DNA of 64,000 nt from Hoplostethus atlanticus (GCA_034670405.1 JAXDDX010000013.1:2610001-2674000), one strand, 5' to 3'. Shown: positions 1-13,817, numbered from the stretch's first letter. Program-made: numbers and translations. Notes: generated from the sequence alone by a model not told the origin.

Positions 1-723
1 CCTGACCTGGGGGCTTCATATACAGTACAACTACCAGGATATTGATACTCGGTCTTGACTTGTTAGTTGACAGTATCTGACTTTTCACTTTTTGGCTCAC
101 ATGTCAAAGGCTGATAAACAACATTACCTGCCAAGAATCTTGTGTAATACATGTATATTTCTCATAGAAATATGTCCCCCTACCACCTTTCAATCACATA
201 TGGAATCAGGGTAAGTGTGAATCAGTCATCCTGAACTGGCTCTTCAGATTGGAAGAGTGTTAAGCTTCGGCTAACTTTAGGCCGGTCATCTAGACAGTTT
301 AGAGGCTACAGCTTTGAGCAGAGCAGCGTAACGGGCAGCCAATCAGGAGCCTGTTTGATGCAGAGACATTGTTTTGCTTTGGTTTGATTGACACAGCCAG
401 AGAGACCGTACGGTGGCCAGCAGGGACAAAGAGAGGCGAAGACCGAAGACTGTATAACCGAGACGTTCGAAAGTTATCAACCAAGTGTTGCGGATGACCC
501 TTATTGATTTATCCGCCAAAGACAAATTTCACTGGCATTTGTCGCCCGGTAATTTCAGCCTCACTGACTCGACTTGACAGTGTGATGAACCTTTTACGTT
601 TACAGGATACCGCGTGTTGCACATACGAGGAGACCTGTTTATCAAAGCATCGCGTTTCCTGCGACGTTTGCGCTGGTTATCATACGGGCACAGCTTGGTC
701 TTAGCGGGGCAGGCACAAACAGA

Positions 724-793
<70 letters not shown>

Positions 794-1206
794 GTGTTAT
801 CATGCCAGTGAGACACACTCACTCTAAACCCTCATGTGGGAGAAACTCGACTAGATAGGAGTCACATGCAAGAGGAGGCAAGACAACTGAGCTCTGAGGC
901 GACTTCCTGTACAGTGGTGGAGAGAGAGGAAGAGGAGGAGAAGGAAGAGGAAGCATACTGTACATGCCACTCCGAGGCCTACAGCTAATACAGGGTTGCT
1001 TCAAAGGTTAGCCACTAGTCAGCCAGGCAGGCAGAGTTAGTTAGAGGCACTGGTAGAGCCGCTTACCTTTTCTTAGGTAAATGTTATCTGAGAAACAAAG
1101 AAAAACAGAAATAAAAAAGGGAACTGTGACACAGAAAATATGTGCTCGCTCTCTCTTACTCTGTTTCTCACAGTCACTGACTTAGCAGCAGACACACACA
1201 CACACA

Positions 1207-1270
<64 letters not shown>

Positions 1271-4200
1271 GTGCATGATGCAAAGCCTTAATATGAAGCG
1301 ATGAAGTCATTTTTCTTGTTATATTTACAAATTGTCAGTGTCCTGCAGAAGCCTTTTTGGGGAACTGAGAACTGTCTGATTTCCCGTTAATATTACCCAC
1401 GCTGCGGTCTAAATCATGAAACGTTAGACAATGTCAGCGTCACTTGTAATTTGTTTAAAAGGAGGGGGGTATGGAGATACAAGCTTTTTTGGAAGACACA
1501 GAACAAGGCCGTTCATGGTTGCCAACACTGGCACATCAACCTGACGGCAATGTTCTTCTCATCTTACCTGTTATCTAACGCTGTTATACAGCACTAATAA
1601 TAACAATACACACATTCATACTTCACCACAGCGGTAGGTTGAAGCATGTTTGTCACTGAAATGTTGGAATTTCCAAGAGTTTCTTAACCAGGGGTGCAAA
1701 AAGTACCAAAATATCCTCCTCTAGTATAAAACTGTTTTGCAGAAATTTTGCCTAAATAGATGTAAAACAGTAAAAGGGAATTTAAAATGTATTGAGAGTA
1801 ATGTTTTACATTGTACAATTCTGTTACATGTGATCTTTCACATGCAATGCAAGAGGAAAGAGAGTAACTAGACTCTTAAAAACAACTCTTAATGGCTCCA
1901 CAACTGGACCGATTTACTATTTCTGATGCAACACTCATGGAGGGCGTGAAAAAAATACATACTCTGTAATGGATGTGGTTTAGATAATTTCCGTCAAAAC
2001 ATACTTACTGATGTCAAAAATACCCCAAAAAGCTACTGAGTTACAGTAATGACACCGAGTGTAATTCGGTATTTCCAGCCTTGGCAGGAGCTAATCCATT
2101 AAGACGTGACTAGGGCAGCCTGCTGCTACACGGGCGAGGGAAGGAAGTCGGTGTAAAGGCTGAATGAAAAGGACAAATGGAGGCGGCGCGAAGGGCGAGG
2201 ACACCGGAGTCAGGTGGAAACACATCCAGGTCATTTCCACAACAACGGAGGCACACACTATCCATCAGCGGGGAAGTGTCGGGGAAAATAAATGGTCCGA
2301 ACGAGGCCAGGGAGGGTGAGTCATCTATCTGAGGGCGAGAGGGGCCCGCTGCAGGTGAAAATATCTTTGCTGTAAAAGCTTTTGGTATCGCAAAGTCCCG
2401 CTGTTGCGATGGGGACAAGAAAAGGTGGAGACGGCTGCTGGGGAAGTAAAAGATGAGGCTTTACTTGGTCGGGTGGGGGTGGGGGGCGGGGAAGGCACTG
2501 TGCTGGAGACAGCTATTTCAGACTGCGCTCAACCTGGCTGAGATTGCAAGACGCTGAATGAATGTGATGTCGGGGGTGTGATCTGTGCGTTCAGGGAGAC
2601 GGATGACAGTTAAGGCGGCTTGACAATCGGCGCACAACCTGTCTTTCCACTCAGTTTCTCAACTTATTTAAAGTTCTTTGGAAAGATAAAGCTGGGAGGT
2701 TTGTGTTATGTTGCTGTGTGTGTGTGTGTGTGTGCTGGGGTTAGACTGATATGGGCTGTTGAAGGCCGACACCAACACTTTTGGACTGAAGCTGATATTT
2801 TGCGGCAACATTCAATATCTTAAAAGTGTAACCGTCTCAAAAAATTAGTAAAAAAAAGTATTTAGTATTTCTCATAGAATTTTATTCTTGTCAGAGTGGG
2901 AAACCACTGAAAAAGGGCCGGGAGATACAGACAAAATTATTATGATAATCATGAGAAATTTCTTTGACATTGATATATAAAGATTAACCAGATTATGGTT
3001 AAACTAAAATTTTCCCCAATTTGTTCCAGGTCTCATTTTGTGAGAGTATTTTCTTTTCATCATTTATTTAGAAATGTGCATCACAATAACTTGATTATTT
3101 TACGTGGGCGTTCACTTCATGTGCCCATCCCATACATCATGTGTGTCAATAACAAGGTTGGGTGCAATCTGTGACCAGAGATAATCCTGATCCTTTATTT
3201 AGCTCAACAAGGAGCAGGCTGATATCTGACGTTCTTTATATCAGTCTAACCCTCGTGTGTGTGTGTGACTCAACTATGAAATAATACATTTTCATTGCAT
3301 ATTGGCACATAAACACTCAATTTGCTCCCTTAAGATCTGTGTTATTTTAAAATCACCCACACAAAAGAGGATGGTGTCGTTTCCCCCTCTCTGTCCATCT
3401 TCCAGCCCTCCATTGTTGGGTTTTTTAATGATGTTTCATTTTTTGTTGACGCGGTGGTTTGTGTGGGGTCAGCGTTTTCTTCTACTGCTGGCTGCGCGGT
3501 GCCAACATTTTCTACTGCTTCAGGCTGCATGTTCGGTTGTTTTCTGATAAAAAAAAAACCTCTCCTAGTTTCTCTCCTAGAACATACTAGAAAGAATCTC
3601 CCAGTCAGAGGCTCCCAGGAATCACCTACGGTGGCCCACGGGGGACAGCAGTCGCATTCACGGGAACGTATGACAACTCAACACGTAAATGTGAATGGGG
3701 GGAAAATGGGGAAAAATTTGAAAAAAAACCCATTAACTTCTGACCCCGGTGTGTGAGCAGGTTCAGGTGTGTGTGTTTACATTGCCTGTGTGTCCGTCCC
3801 ACTTCCTACCTTCAGGGGGCATGAGGGTCTTGTTGTTCTGGGCGCACCAGCCTACGGGGTGGAGCTCGGCGGTCATGACATCACACCAGAAGTCAGCTTT
3901 GCGGTCCTCGCCATAGCCGCTGAAGCGCAGCAGCAGCAGCTGGCCACAGGTGGTGATGATGGTGGCCACCCAGTAGGTGTCTGGGCTGCTCTTATTGGCT
4001 ACTTCCAGCTTCATGCCAGGCTGGAAGCTGCTCTGCAGGCTGATCTCCACCTGGCGAGGGCAATAAGAGAGCAACAGGTTTAGTCGAACAACCTGCACAG
4101 GCACAGGTGAGGTTCGGTTAATACCAAGTGATGATTGTTCCAGCAGCATGAAAACCTCTGTGCTACCTGCTGCCTTTCACAGTTTGTCCTTTTCAAGAGA

Positions 4201-4316
4201 GAGATAAAACCAGGATAGAGAATGTGGTACGGTAGTAATGTGCTTCAACCACAGCCACAGGCTGCCATGCAACATTGTTGAGAACACTACAGGCTCAGCA
4301 GGATGTTCATATTCAC

Positions 4317-4349
<33 letters not shown>

Positions 4350-4601
4350 ACACACACAAAACTGAATGGAAAAAACCAACATCTTAGAAATAAACACAAT
4401 AGAAATGGCCCCATGACTTCCTGCTACAAGAATGCAAATGTGCTGTATCACTCTGGCCCGCTTATGTAAGAGAGCTACAGGCAGCCTCGGCAGCACACAC
4501 TGCCCGTGTGTACGTCTGTGTGTGTGTGTGTGTGTGTGTGTGGCCCAAGAGAAATCACTGTTTCAATTTGTCCCAGCTCTGCTGACCGAGAGAGAGAGAG
4601 A

Positions 4602-4650
<49 letters not shown>

Positions 4651-6692
4651 GAAAGCCTATTGCACTTTACTGAATCACATTTTTCTGGGGGATTCATGGT
4701 CTGTTTCCCAGTGACTCAATCCATTTACCAAGAAGGCAATTTAGCTTCCTGTGAGAACTCAGCCATTCAAACGTTTTGTCCGACATCTCATAAAATCCAC
4801 ATATTCTAATCTGGTCCTCGTTATTATTCCATTTACCGGTTCTGGTGATGTAAGAGACTGAAAGATGCACTTAAAACCTCCCGTGAATTGCAAGCGCAGA
4901 CTTCCCCACCTCGGCGTCCCGGCGAGCCTGGAGCCGTGTGCCGTGAGCCTCATAGGGGCAGACAGACGCGCTAACCAGGACTCACGTACAGAGTGATGTG
5001 TGGCGGGTAAAGACACATCCAGGATCGACTGCACTCCCCCATCTGGCTCACTCCTGTGACGTAACATGTTAATGGAGTCAATGCGCGCCATTATTTGGTG
5101 ATAGTTTATTTGGGCTCGCAAATAGTCCAGTCCATAGCCAGTTGGATGGAAACTGGTATGAATGAGAGAGAGCTCCACTGTCTGTCAGCAGAATATCTCA
5201 AAAACAGGAAGTTGGAGAATTGTCCAGCGTTTGCGGCGGTTTGCGCACTGTTATTGGGGAGGGCTACTGCGGATGCAGAGCAAAGCGAGATATATCTCCA
5301 CTTAAATGAGCCGTGCATCCCATCGAACTAAAATCCACTCCACTGGTGGCAGCTGAAAGTGTCCCGATTCTGATTCTCAACACAGATCTGATTGTTTTCT
5401 AAATCGGTGTGAACAGCAAAAAAAACATTGTTGCAAAAAACATTTTTTCATGAATATGTGGTACAAAATTAGACCCTGAGGTGCGCAACCTACACCGGTC
5501 TGTCAGCGTTGCCATGACAACAAGTAAATCTTGCATCATTCACCTGCGCCGGCTGTCATGATGTCGTCTCCATGGCAGCTTGGCTGAGTCAGCGTTAGCG
5601 TGGAGCACAACGAGACACAGCGATGGAAAGAAAGAGGCTGACTTGACTGTTTTTTTGGGGGAAACCCTGCAGTCAAAAGTTCAAAAGCACCGTAGCAACT
5701 GAAATGTGGGAGAAGCGAAAGTACAAAAACGTATGCGACGTCTTGTTATGGTTACGGTGTCTTTTCAACATCGCTGTCAGTTCACATTGGTATTACATCC
5801 TGGAAGAGATATGAACAGTCACCCAAAAATATAAGACATGAGCAGCAATTTGGAAGTGAGCATGAAGGCCTGCAGTGTGAACGCAGCAGCACCTCGCCAC
5901 TCCGGCCACCTCTGAGCCTGCTGGGGGGGGTGGGGGGGGTTCAACCATTTTTAATCTGCATATGCCACAACAAGGAACATGTGGATATGAAGAAAAAAGA
6001 ACTAGGCTCAAACATGGTGAGGGTTTTCCCCTTTTCTTCTAATTCTGATCAGGCCAACTGGTGAAACAAAAAATGCAGATGGGCAGCATATAACTTCCTC
6101 ATGTAAAAGATTGGTGTGACTACATATACAAAGTGTTGATTTGACACCACTATGAAATAGGTGCAAGTAATCCAAAACGCCCTTCTCTAGTTATTATGTT
6201 TACAGAACAATGTGGAAGGATTCTGCCTGCGAAGGCCGTACAATAACTTGTGCGTCAAAAGGGAGCAGAGCCAATGAGAGCGCTCTATTCTCTGTTAGCG
6301 GAGTGCCGTCAAGGTCTGGCTCTCTCTAACGCATTGTTAAGGGATTTCTACATATGCCACTTATCCACGACACTGTGTTTAAAGGATCTCCTGAGTTGAA
6401 GATCGTATGCAGCCACTCACATGTTTAAAGGTGGTATGAGGGGCGGCATTAGCCCCCGTCTCCTCCATGTACTCCTGCCAGTTAAACTCCGCCTCTTCCT
6501 CCATGGAATCTGCACCTGATTGGACAAAATCCCTTGTCAATCATCATTGCTACAACCAGCCTATTGCAGTGACCAACCTGATTTGCCTCATGCTACAAAT
6601 GCGTCTCATTTTACAGGATGACATACACCCAAATCCACCCAAATCTAGTTGATCTTTTCAAAATACAAAACAAGGTCACAAGAATTTATGTG

Positions 6693-6740
<48 letters not shown>

Positions 6741-6860
6741 ACCATGTTTCAAGTAGTCTTATGTAATGCCACTAATTTTCCCCTGAAGGTGAGAACTGTT
6801 CACTTTGCCGGTGGGAGACTGATACACTGGAGGTATAATGTGTCAGTGTTTCTCTCTACG

Positions 6861-6910
<50 letters not shown>

Positions 6911-7086
6911 CTCCAGGCTGTGTCTCTGGAGACTCTACTGTGTGAATGGTGTGGGAATGAACCTGCTCTGTCTAATGAGAGGGGGAAGGAAGGACCTGTT
7001 GTTGTGATGGATTCGTTATGAATAAACTGTAGAATCTGCTCGGCTCTGCTCTTGCGTGCGTGCACACACACACACACACGCACGTG

Positions 7087-7132
<46 letters not shown>

Positions 7133-10100
7133 GGAGCACCTCCATTGATAATGCACATCGTTTGATTCACAACTATTAGTATTTTTCTAAGCATTAAATA
7201 AATCTGAGTAATAAGGATGCTATTACACTTAAGGTGCAATATGACCAGACTTATGATTATAATGATGATGACATTTTGGAAGAAAAACATTTCCAAACAC
7301 ATTTCCTCATCATACACAAAGGTTATCATTTTACTTCAGGTTAGTGGCAGCAGCACAATGATACATACATATGGATTAATAATGGATGGATGGATGCATG
7401 AAAAACGTCTGCTTCAGTGAGATCACACAACAGAACGACTTCCTCCATCATCAGCACAACAAACCGTTCCTGATCGGCTTTTTCAATCAATGTGGGACCA
7501 AACCATGCAAGTGGAAGGTAGAGGCCCTCACCTGTGTTCACCTCCTCTTCTTTCCCATTGGTGGGGTTGTGTTTCCCTGCAGCCAGTTGCTGTTTCCCGG
7601 TGCCAGACTGCATCCTGCAACCTCCACTTCCTCGTGAACTTTAGCCTTTGACCTGTCGTGTGTCAGTTCTTCTTCACTGCATCTCCGCCTTTCCTCAACA
7701 CTCTTGACACAGAAAAGGAAAATGAAATTAATTTGCCGCACACAATATCGGTTCAGCCTCTAGCCAGTTCATGAAAGCTTTTTCCATTTGCTGTTCTAAA
7801 CAGGTGGGTAGGTCAGGTTATTCCTGGGGGAAAAAAATGCTCTCGTGCACAGGAAGTGATGCATTTTACGTTTCCAGTTTTGTTTGGCATAAACAGAAGA
7901 AGAACTGGGTAGAGCCATGGCTGCACAGACAAAGAAAAGAGCGCCACCTACAGACACTTCCTCAACAGCAAATCCAAGGAGAAAGACGTCACAGTACTGG
8001 CCACGCCGTTTGATTGACAGGTGATCTCTGGGAAGAGCAGTGCAGAAACGCCACAGTAATTTTCAGCATCATTAAATCGGAGCTGAAAGTCTATTCTCTT
8101 CCACTGCAGACCAACTCCTGTCTCTTGAGTGGCAGAGATACTGAGCTGAGAGTAAAACTAATATCTCGGTATGCACATTGTCTGTTGGCTGCCTGGATTT
8201 GCATACCACAGCAAAACTCCATCAGACAACCAATCAGAGTAGCACCAAGTAGAAAAACTGGAACGACACTACCCGACAAATTGCTCCGCCCCGAATAGAT
8301 CCACCGGGGTAATTGTGGGTAGATGAAAAAACTGCAGCGTAATCTCATGACACTGCATACCAGCCACTGCGCAGGTATCGTAATAAGGAAATGAAGACTA
8401 TTACCACGACAGATGTATTATCGTGGCATAAAAAAAAATCAAAGTCCAGGCACTCATGCAGGTTTTAAAGTTGATGTTTTATTTATTTGTTTTATTTATT
8501 GTCTTTATGCTCTCCAATTAAAGGCTTTTAAACTTTCAAACCTTTCCTCTAACTATCATAGAATACCAAACAAAATCAGAAGGACACATGGCAGCAGTTT
8601 GTCTTGGACTTGTGTAGTAATCCTGTAATTTGACAGGAAATATTATTTTATTTAAAAAAACAACAACAATGGATTACCGGTGAGTATGTCAAATGTAATG
8701 CATGAATGCATGAAATCAGTCCAATGTGTTCACAATATCTAATGCCGCCTCATTACCGAGATAAACAGCAACTGAATCTCAACACAACAATATGTGAACA
8801 TCATCTTCAAAACAACAGGCCTTGTTTGTCATCCGTCTGGCTGCTGTCCTTGGTCACACAGTCATATCACCATGACTCACCCGCTGCCTTCCACCCACTT
8901 TCATCAACCTGGCAATTAACAAAAAAACCCAATAACAACTTCAGGAGAGGAGAAAAAACCCCCAAAAAAACAAAACAACAGCTCTCAGATCAGGCTATTG
9001 ATCGCACTTTCAAATTCATATCATCCGTCCAGAGATGAGATGGGGGAAAACGGAAAAAATAGGAAAAGGAAGCAAAATTTGTGGAACTTCCAAAAAAACA
9101 ACTAAAATCCCAACTGCATGTCTTTCCTGTGAGGCTACAAAGTCTACACAACCACCCAAGGGTGCCCCCCACCCCTCCCCCTCACCACATCCCACAGTGA
9201 TCCCAGCATCCACCCATAGCGTAAACAACAAGCTGAGCTAATTTGGCTCACATGACACCGTCCCCTGCCCTAACACCCCCCTCCTCCTCCTCCTCCGCCC
9301 CCGACTGCCCATCACTGTTTCTTGCCTAAGTGCCCTACAATCTTCAGCAGCATCGACACACTGCCGTTGTCAGCATGCAACCGTGATTAAGCGCTCTGCA
9401 GAGCTCATTAAAGCTCATCAGCATACACTTCAAAGCAGCATGGAGCGGTATGAGAAGGATCCTCTTTTAGGGTCCACATAAGCCTATCTACCGAGACTAT
9501 CTGGAAACTACAGGATCAAGTCCCATTGGTCCCCCAAACTACAAATGGGAACCTGTCATTCCCAACAGATTGTTCCTTGCGAGTCCATGTTGTAGTGATT
9601 TTCACGTTTTAAAAAGGTTTAAATGGTCCTTTGTGGCTTGAGCGAGTTCCACGACCTTCACGGGCAGGAAGCCATTCAAAAGCCATTAAGTAAGTTTCAA
9701 AAAAATTTGCAGCTGTCAGTCTGAATATGAGGCTGTTTCACGTCGTTCCTGAAACAAGTTGACTTTTTGGAGAAGGTTTCCATCCAATTTCAGCGATCTA
9801 TTTAATGAAGCTGACTGCAGCATCCCGGAGAACAGCCCAGATTGGGCTCTGGGGATTAAGCTGGTCTGGGGGAGTTAATCTCAGACGCAGCCCATTTCTG
9901 CCCCCATCGCCTCAGATTGAGAGGAGAGCTGGGTTTTTATTGATTAGCCCCTGATGGGGCGCTGGGCATCCACGTGTTGTCCTCCTGCCTTTCCCTAAAC
10001 CCATCTATGCCAAAGATTTAATGGGGGATTTAAGAGATTAACTACCACTGCATGGGCTTGGGTTTTATTGCATTACTCCCTATTAGGTTCTCCACTTTTA

Positions 10101-12410
10101 GACCCATCCAGGAGTTGGTAACGGGAGACCTTGATGACAATTTCACTACAATTTCTTATGCACATGTGCACTCTAGGGCAGCCTGTGTGCCCCATGCCCG
10201 ATTATAACAGCTTCCGGCGGTCGTTGAAACCAGCTGACTATAAAACAATGTAAACAGCCACTGCCTCTGGTGAAAAGAGGAAAGCAGCACTGCAGACCAC
10301 CGGCCGGCCAGAGGCAACTCCCCCGGCCCACGGCCTTCATCCCAACATCAGTGGCTGGAAACAACGTGCGATCAGATAGACGTGCCAACACATTCCACAT
10401 ATCTGAGCGTTTGTGTTGGTTTGTCTTATGGGAAGAAACCCCAAATAAAAACAAGTCAAATTTTCTATTTGCCTAAGACTTCCTCTTGTTTGCATACAGG
10501 CTGATATCACCCAGTGGAGGAGGAAGAGGAGGAAAGACAGTTGGGAGTGTGACTTAATTACTGTTTCCTGTAAAGTGAACTCTCTGTCTCTCTATATCTG
10601 CCTCTCTGTTCAGCCAAGACATACTTACTATGTCACTGTCTTTCTCACTCACAGGGGGATTAACATACAATGGCAATGCCTTATCAAAAACGCGTAAATG
10701 ATTTAAAAAAAGGCTGTTGAATGGTTCTTGTGAAAGAGCCAACAGCTAAAACCATCAATAATGCGCAGCAGTCCTATTGATTTTTACCCGTGGAGAAAAT
10801 GGAGACCACCTATATTTAATATATATTTTACCTATATGACCACGTTATCATTTTTCCTTAAAAGTGCTGTTTTTGTCGTGTTGCCTTCCTCTATAAGAGC
10901 GCGCTTCGAACCGATGCCCATTTGCAGCCCCGTGTAAAAAAATAAATATATGTTTGAAGCAACAACAAGTCCAAACGCATGATTTATTCATTGCAAAATG
11001 AACGTCTATTGTCGGGTCCATAACGTGGCTTTATTGTTTCTGTTCATTATGATGACGAATTTAATCTGGAGGAGGAATAATGCAAAGCTAAACCCCGGAT
11101 TTGCAGACCGCCTGCGCAAAAAAGGAAACAATTAACCTGATACACGGGGTTTAACCCAATTATCAGCTTAATCGTTACAAATTTAACCATAGTCAAACAA
11201 TGCATTAGGAAAAAAAAATCCCGTCCGACTGCGCAATCATCATCATATTAATATAGGGTATAGCTGGCATAAGGTGAAATAAAACCATTCTGCTTTCGGG
11301 GCCCATTTGAAATAACCTAATGCACTAACACCATAGAATATAAGAATAGTAACCGAGTGATCGACACGGTTTTAGATCAAAGTGAAAGAGGAAACGTTAA
11401 GTCACATAAGGAAGATGAGGCTGAGGGGTGTAGCCGACCAGCAGGCTGGCTGGCACTCTGCTCATGTACTTTGCACACTCAAAACTGCAGCGGAAAAAAA
11501 CTCCCACGGAGTTGCCAAGCGCACACTTTGAATTTAATTCATTAAACCTCGCCTATATGCATCAAAAGAAACAAAATCGGGCCTGTTATCTAACGTCATT
11601 TTATTTTTTCCTCGTTCAAAGATTTTAAGGTGCAGTCCCCCCCCCTCTAAACACCATAACCCGCCATGTTGTAAGTGTTTTGACATTTTGGTAGTGTCCG
11701 GTATTCCCCGATGCATTTAATGCCACTACGTGTGACAGAAAATCCCAAATGACTCACATATAACCGACTAAGTCAATTCTAACATCATTTCGTCATAACA
11801 ACTTTGTTTTAACATCTATCAAAATTACGTCGTGCTCTTAAACACAACAGTAAAAACACATTGAAATTATGTTATGTTTTTCTGTGCAGATATATTGATA
11901 TAGACGTTATTTCAAAACCAATTAATTACATAATCCATATGAACAGAAAACAGAAACAACGCAGTAAAACGGTGTTACCGAAAGTGCCACGAGACAGCGT
12001 CCTTTCCGCCGGTGAAAGCTGTTAATTACTGCGCGTGAGACACTTCGAACAACTTGGGCTCGCGAAACGACCGCTGGTGAGTATTTTCTCGTTTCTACAG
12101 AAACCGCCTCGGGAGCACTTGAAGGTTTTTTAAAGCGGAGGAGGAGGAAACAAGCCAACTCTCCCGGTGTTAATTTCGTCGAAAAACAAAAACGAAACAA
12201 CGTCGGCGGGGAGCCACGGGAAGGCGTGCCGAACCGCGGAGCCGTCACCTGTCTTACCTGTCCACGTTTATCTTTGCTTCGGATTCTCGAGACCCCCTGT
12301 ATTTTTTTCCCCTCGTTCGCGTGAGCCGAGCAGAGCAGAGCAGCGCGAGCGACGTCTTTCAGCTGCTGCCCTCCTTCCAATATGGCATCTCTGCTCTGCG
12401 CATGTCCAAA
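1..12410 (-). CDS. sfmbt2: sfmbt2, 5' part (Scm-like protein with four MBT domains 2); continues past the left edge
   Basis: SFMBT2 is a nuclear Polycomb-group protein whose MBT repeats read methylated histone tails. Two coding exons are visible, 6504-6421 and 4050-3810, plus a probable non-coding first exon near 12400-12258. The joined reading frame gives an acidic N-terminus with the family's EETGA motif, then most of MBT repeat 1 (motifs [37 protein letters not shown]). Phases fit: the first exon ends at a codon boundary and the second has 241 nt. Wording such as VEISLQS and LHPVGWC is nearer to SFMBT2 than SFMBT1 as I remember them. MBT repeats 2-4, the DUF3588 region and the SAM domain must lie to the left of the window; I found no further exon in 1-3800. 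The ATG at 6504-6502 is the first in its exon, but the frame stays open upstream, so an earlier start in another exon is possible. Confidence 0.9.
727..795. repeat. (GT)n followed by a G run
   Basis: About 50 bases of GT then about 20 G residues, in the sfmbt2 intron. Confidence 0.97.
1194..1265. repeat. (CA)n microsatellite
   Basis: CA repeats with one CATA interruption. Confidence 0.97.
2735..3255 (+). mobile_element. MITE-like repeat, family 1, longest copy
   Basis: The left end reads GGGGTTAGACTGATATGGGC and the right end TATCAGTCTAACCC, near-perfect terminal inverted repeats. It is flanked on both sides by GT repeats, so it appears to have inserted in a microsatellite. No coding capacity is seen. 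Confidence 0.65.
3810..4050 (-). CDS. sfmbt2: sfmbt2 coding exon encoding most of MBT repeat 1
   Basis: The minus-strand exon is bounded by acceptor CCAG (4052-4051) and donor GTAGGA starting at 3809. It encodes about 80 residues forming the bulk of the first MBT repeat. It is 241 nt long (phase 0 in, phase 1 out). Residues for the domain fold are all present, including the GYGED loop and the PVGWC end motif. Confidence 0.93.
4051..6420 (-). other. sfmbt2 intron between its two visible coding exons
   Basis: Apart from microsatellites at 4315-4359 (CA), 4515-4542 (GT) and 4588-4647 (GA), the stretch looks like unique intronic DNA. No splice-bounded coding segment is recognisable. Confidence 0.7.
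4588..4647. repeat. (GA)n microsatellite
   Basis: GA repeats with GATA interruptions. Confidence 0.97.
6421..6515 (-). CDS. sfmbt2: sfmbt2 first recognised coding exon
   Basis: The minus-strand exon ends at donor GTGAGT (6420-6415). The acceptor is either CAG ending at 6516 or the next CAG ending at 6510. From the ATG at 6504 it encodes 28 residues, Glu-rich and ending in TTFKH, which continue in frame into VEIS of the next exon, as in vertebrate SFMBT1/2. Upstream in-frame codons are open for about a dozen residues, so the annotated start is the most conservative choice. Confidence 0.85.
6695..7130. repeat. cluster of three GT/AC microsatellites
   Basis: (GT)n at 6695-6739 and 6860-6905, then (AC)n with ACG interruptions at 7060-7130. 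Confidence 0.95.
7767..7940 (+). repeat. dispersed repeat, family 2, copy 1
   Basis: Shares GAAAGCTTTTTCCATTTGC, ACAGGAAGTGATGCATTTTA, CGTTTCCAGTTT and AGACAAAGAAA with the copy at 35083-35225, in the same order and spacing. Confidence 0.65.
9340..10150. promoter_or_regulatory. candidate conserved non-coding element in sfmbt2 intron 1
   Basis: About 800 bases contain no microsatellite or recognisable repeat and have balanced composition. Homeodomain-like cores recur (TTAAT, ATTAA, GATTA, TTTAATGG), for example near 9380, 9410, 9800, 9860, 9940 and 10015, with a CACGTG E-box at 9971-9976. It stands out from the repeat-laden DNA on both sides. Conservation cannot be shown from one sequence, so the call is an inference. 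Confidence 0.3.
11975..12410 (-). promoter_or_regulatory. sfmbt2: CpG-rich 5' end of sfmbt2 with probable non-coding exon 1
   Basis: This is the most CpG-dense stretch in the left 16 kb and sits upstream (minus strand) of the first coding exon. A strong donor context CAG|GTAAGA occurs at 12260-12251, consistent with a non-coding first exon of about 140 nt starting near 12400. No TATA box is evident, as expected for a CpG-island promoter. The exact start and the exon are inferred from composition and one splice signal. Confidence 0.5.
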
Positions 12411-13817
12411 ATATCTACAGATATTTTCAAGCCAACTCCTTCATTGACCTTTTAGTGCAGTTGCAAAAAAAACAAAACAACATTTCTTCTTCGGTCAGTT
12501 ATAAATAGGGAACTGATGTTCACCTCCTACCCACAAAACCACCTTTAGACCTCTACAGCTGAAAACACGAGCAACTGTTACACAACTACATTATCTTTTA
12601 TTTCCATGTGCACTAAAGCTTGTCCTGATGTAACGGCATTAGTCTACAAATCAACAGCGTTTATTAGCCGAGGCTAAAAGCAAACCAATATGACCGTTAT
12701 TACGAAACTGAATTAAAACATCGTTTTTTCATAGATTTCATAGTCAGTTATTTCACCCAATAACTAACATCCCGACGTTTACTTATACCCATAAAATTGC
12801 TCTGTTTCTATAATGTGTATTCAACTAGGCGGAATCCCATTCCCAGGGATGGAGTGGTGAATAAAAAGGTGGCTGAATTATGAGGCAAACAACCACCAAT
12901 AGAAAGAAAATCAATCACACTTTCAGAAAAACATTAATTTATGCTTTCCCCCCATTAAATAACCCATCTTAATACACAGTACATCAGGCTGATACTACTT
13001 ACTATGATGTGTACTATAAATGTATGTGATAGGATTCATGTCAGCCTAAAAAAAGGTAGGAGTTTGGGTGGGTTTACCTTACATCCTTAGCTGTCTTAGG
13101 CTAGAATATGTTGATAATAATGAAGTTCTATATAAGTTCTGCCCCTATAGTCATTGCAGAAAAAAACACAAAACACTTAATTCGTATACTTTATGATAGT
13201 ATATAACTCAATGAAGAAATATTATATTGATTAGGCAAAGCTTTAGTTTTCATGACTTTTCCAGGTAAAAGTGGAAAACAGGAGAAAACGTTGACTATTA
13301 TTGATTATTTGCCTTATTTGATGCCATGACATATTAATAATTGTTTGTTTATTGAGAGTTGACGGAGAATAGCATGAGTGAGTGCCCGATTGATTAAAAT
13401 GATGAATAATCGTCACCCGACAACAACTAACTATTATTATTATTATAGCTACGAAACACAATGAAATAATGACATGTAGTAACACAATAACCTCGTATCA
13501 TATCCGCTTTTGTGCAGAATAGGCTTAAAGAGTCCTGAGATGGTTTCCATTTTGAACACTTATACTGGTCTCTTATCAGCCCTTGAGAAATAGCCTGTGA
13601 TTTTTAATATAATAATCCAAGGCAGTCTCTTATCAAAGTCAACACTATCCTCTAGTGGTAGGAGCGCATGGCTCCACTCTTGATCGGCGGGTAGTAGTGA
13701 TGCCCTTTTCAAAGGTCCTCAAACATTTCCATGTAATTGATCACACATTACCACCGACCCTCTTTTTGTCCCAAGGTGGGAAGATTTCTGTTGTTGTTGA
13801 TTTAGTAGTGAATTATA

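Larger units (their letters stand above)
1..3809 (-). other. sfmbt2 intron (after the MBT1 exon), incomplete
   Basis: I find no exon on either strand. The stretch holds (GT)n plus a G run at 727-795, (CA)n at 1194-1265, a GC-richer segment at 2100-2480 with no recognisable coding signal, and a MITE-like repeat at 2735-3255. The open frames here come mainly from microsatellite or non-coding sequence. Confidence 0.7.
6516..12257 (-). other. sfmbt2 first intron (5.7 kb)
   Basis: The intron holds three dinucleotide repeats (6695-6739 GT, 6860-6905 GT, 7060-7130 AC), a copy of a dispersed repeat at 7767-7940, and a long repeat-free, homeodomain-motif-rich stretch at about 9340-10150 that may be regulatory. 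No exon is recognised. Confidence 0.6.

Noticed and set aside
2110..2418. 102-codon minus-strand frame in the sfmbt2 intron
   Set aside because: No splice-bounded similarity to SFMBT or any family I know; moderate GC content explains the open frame.
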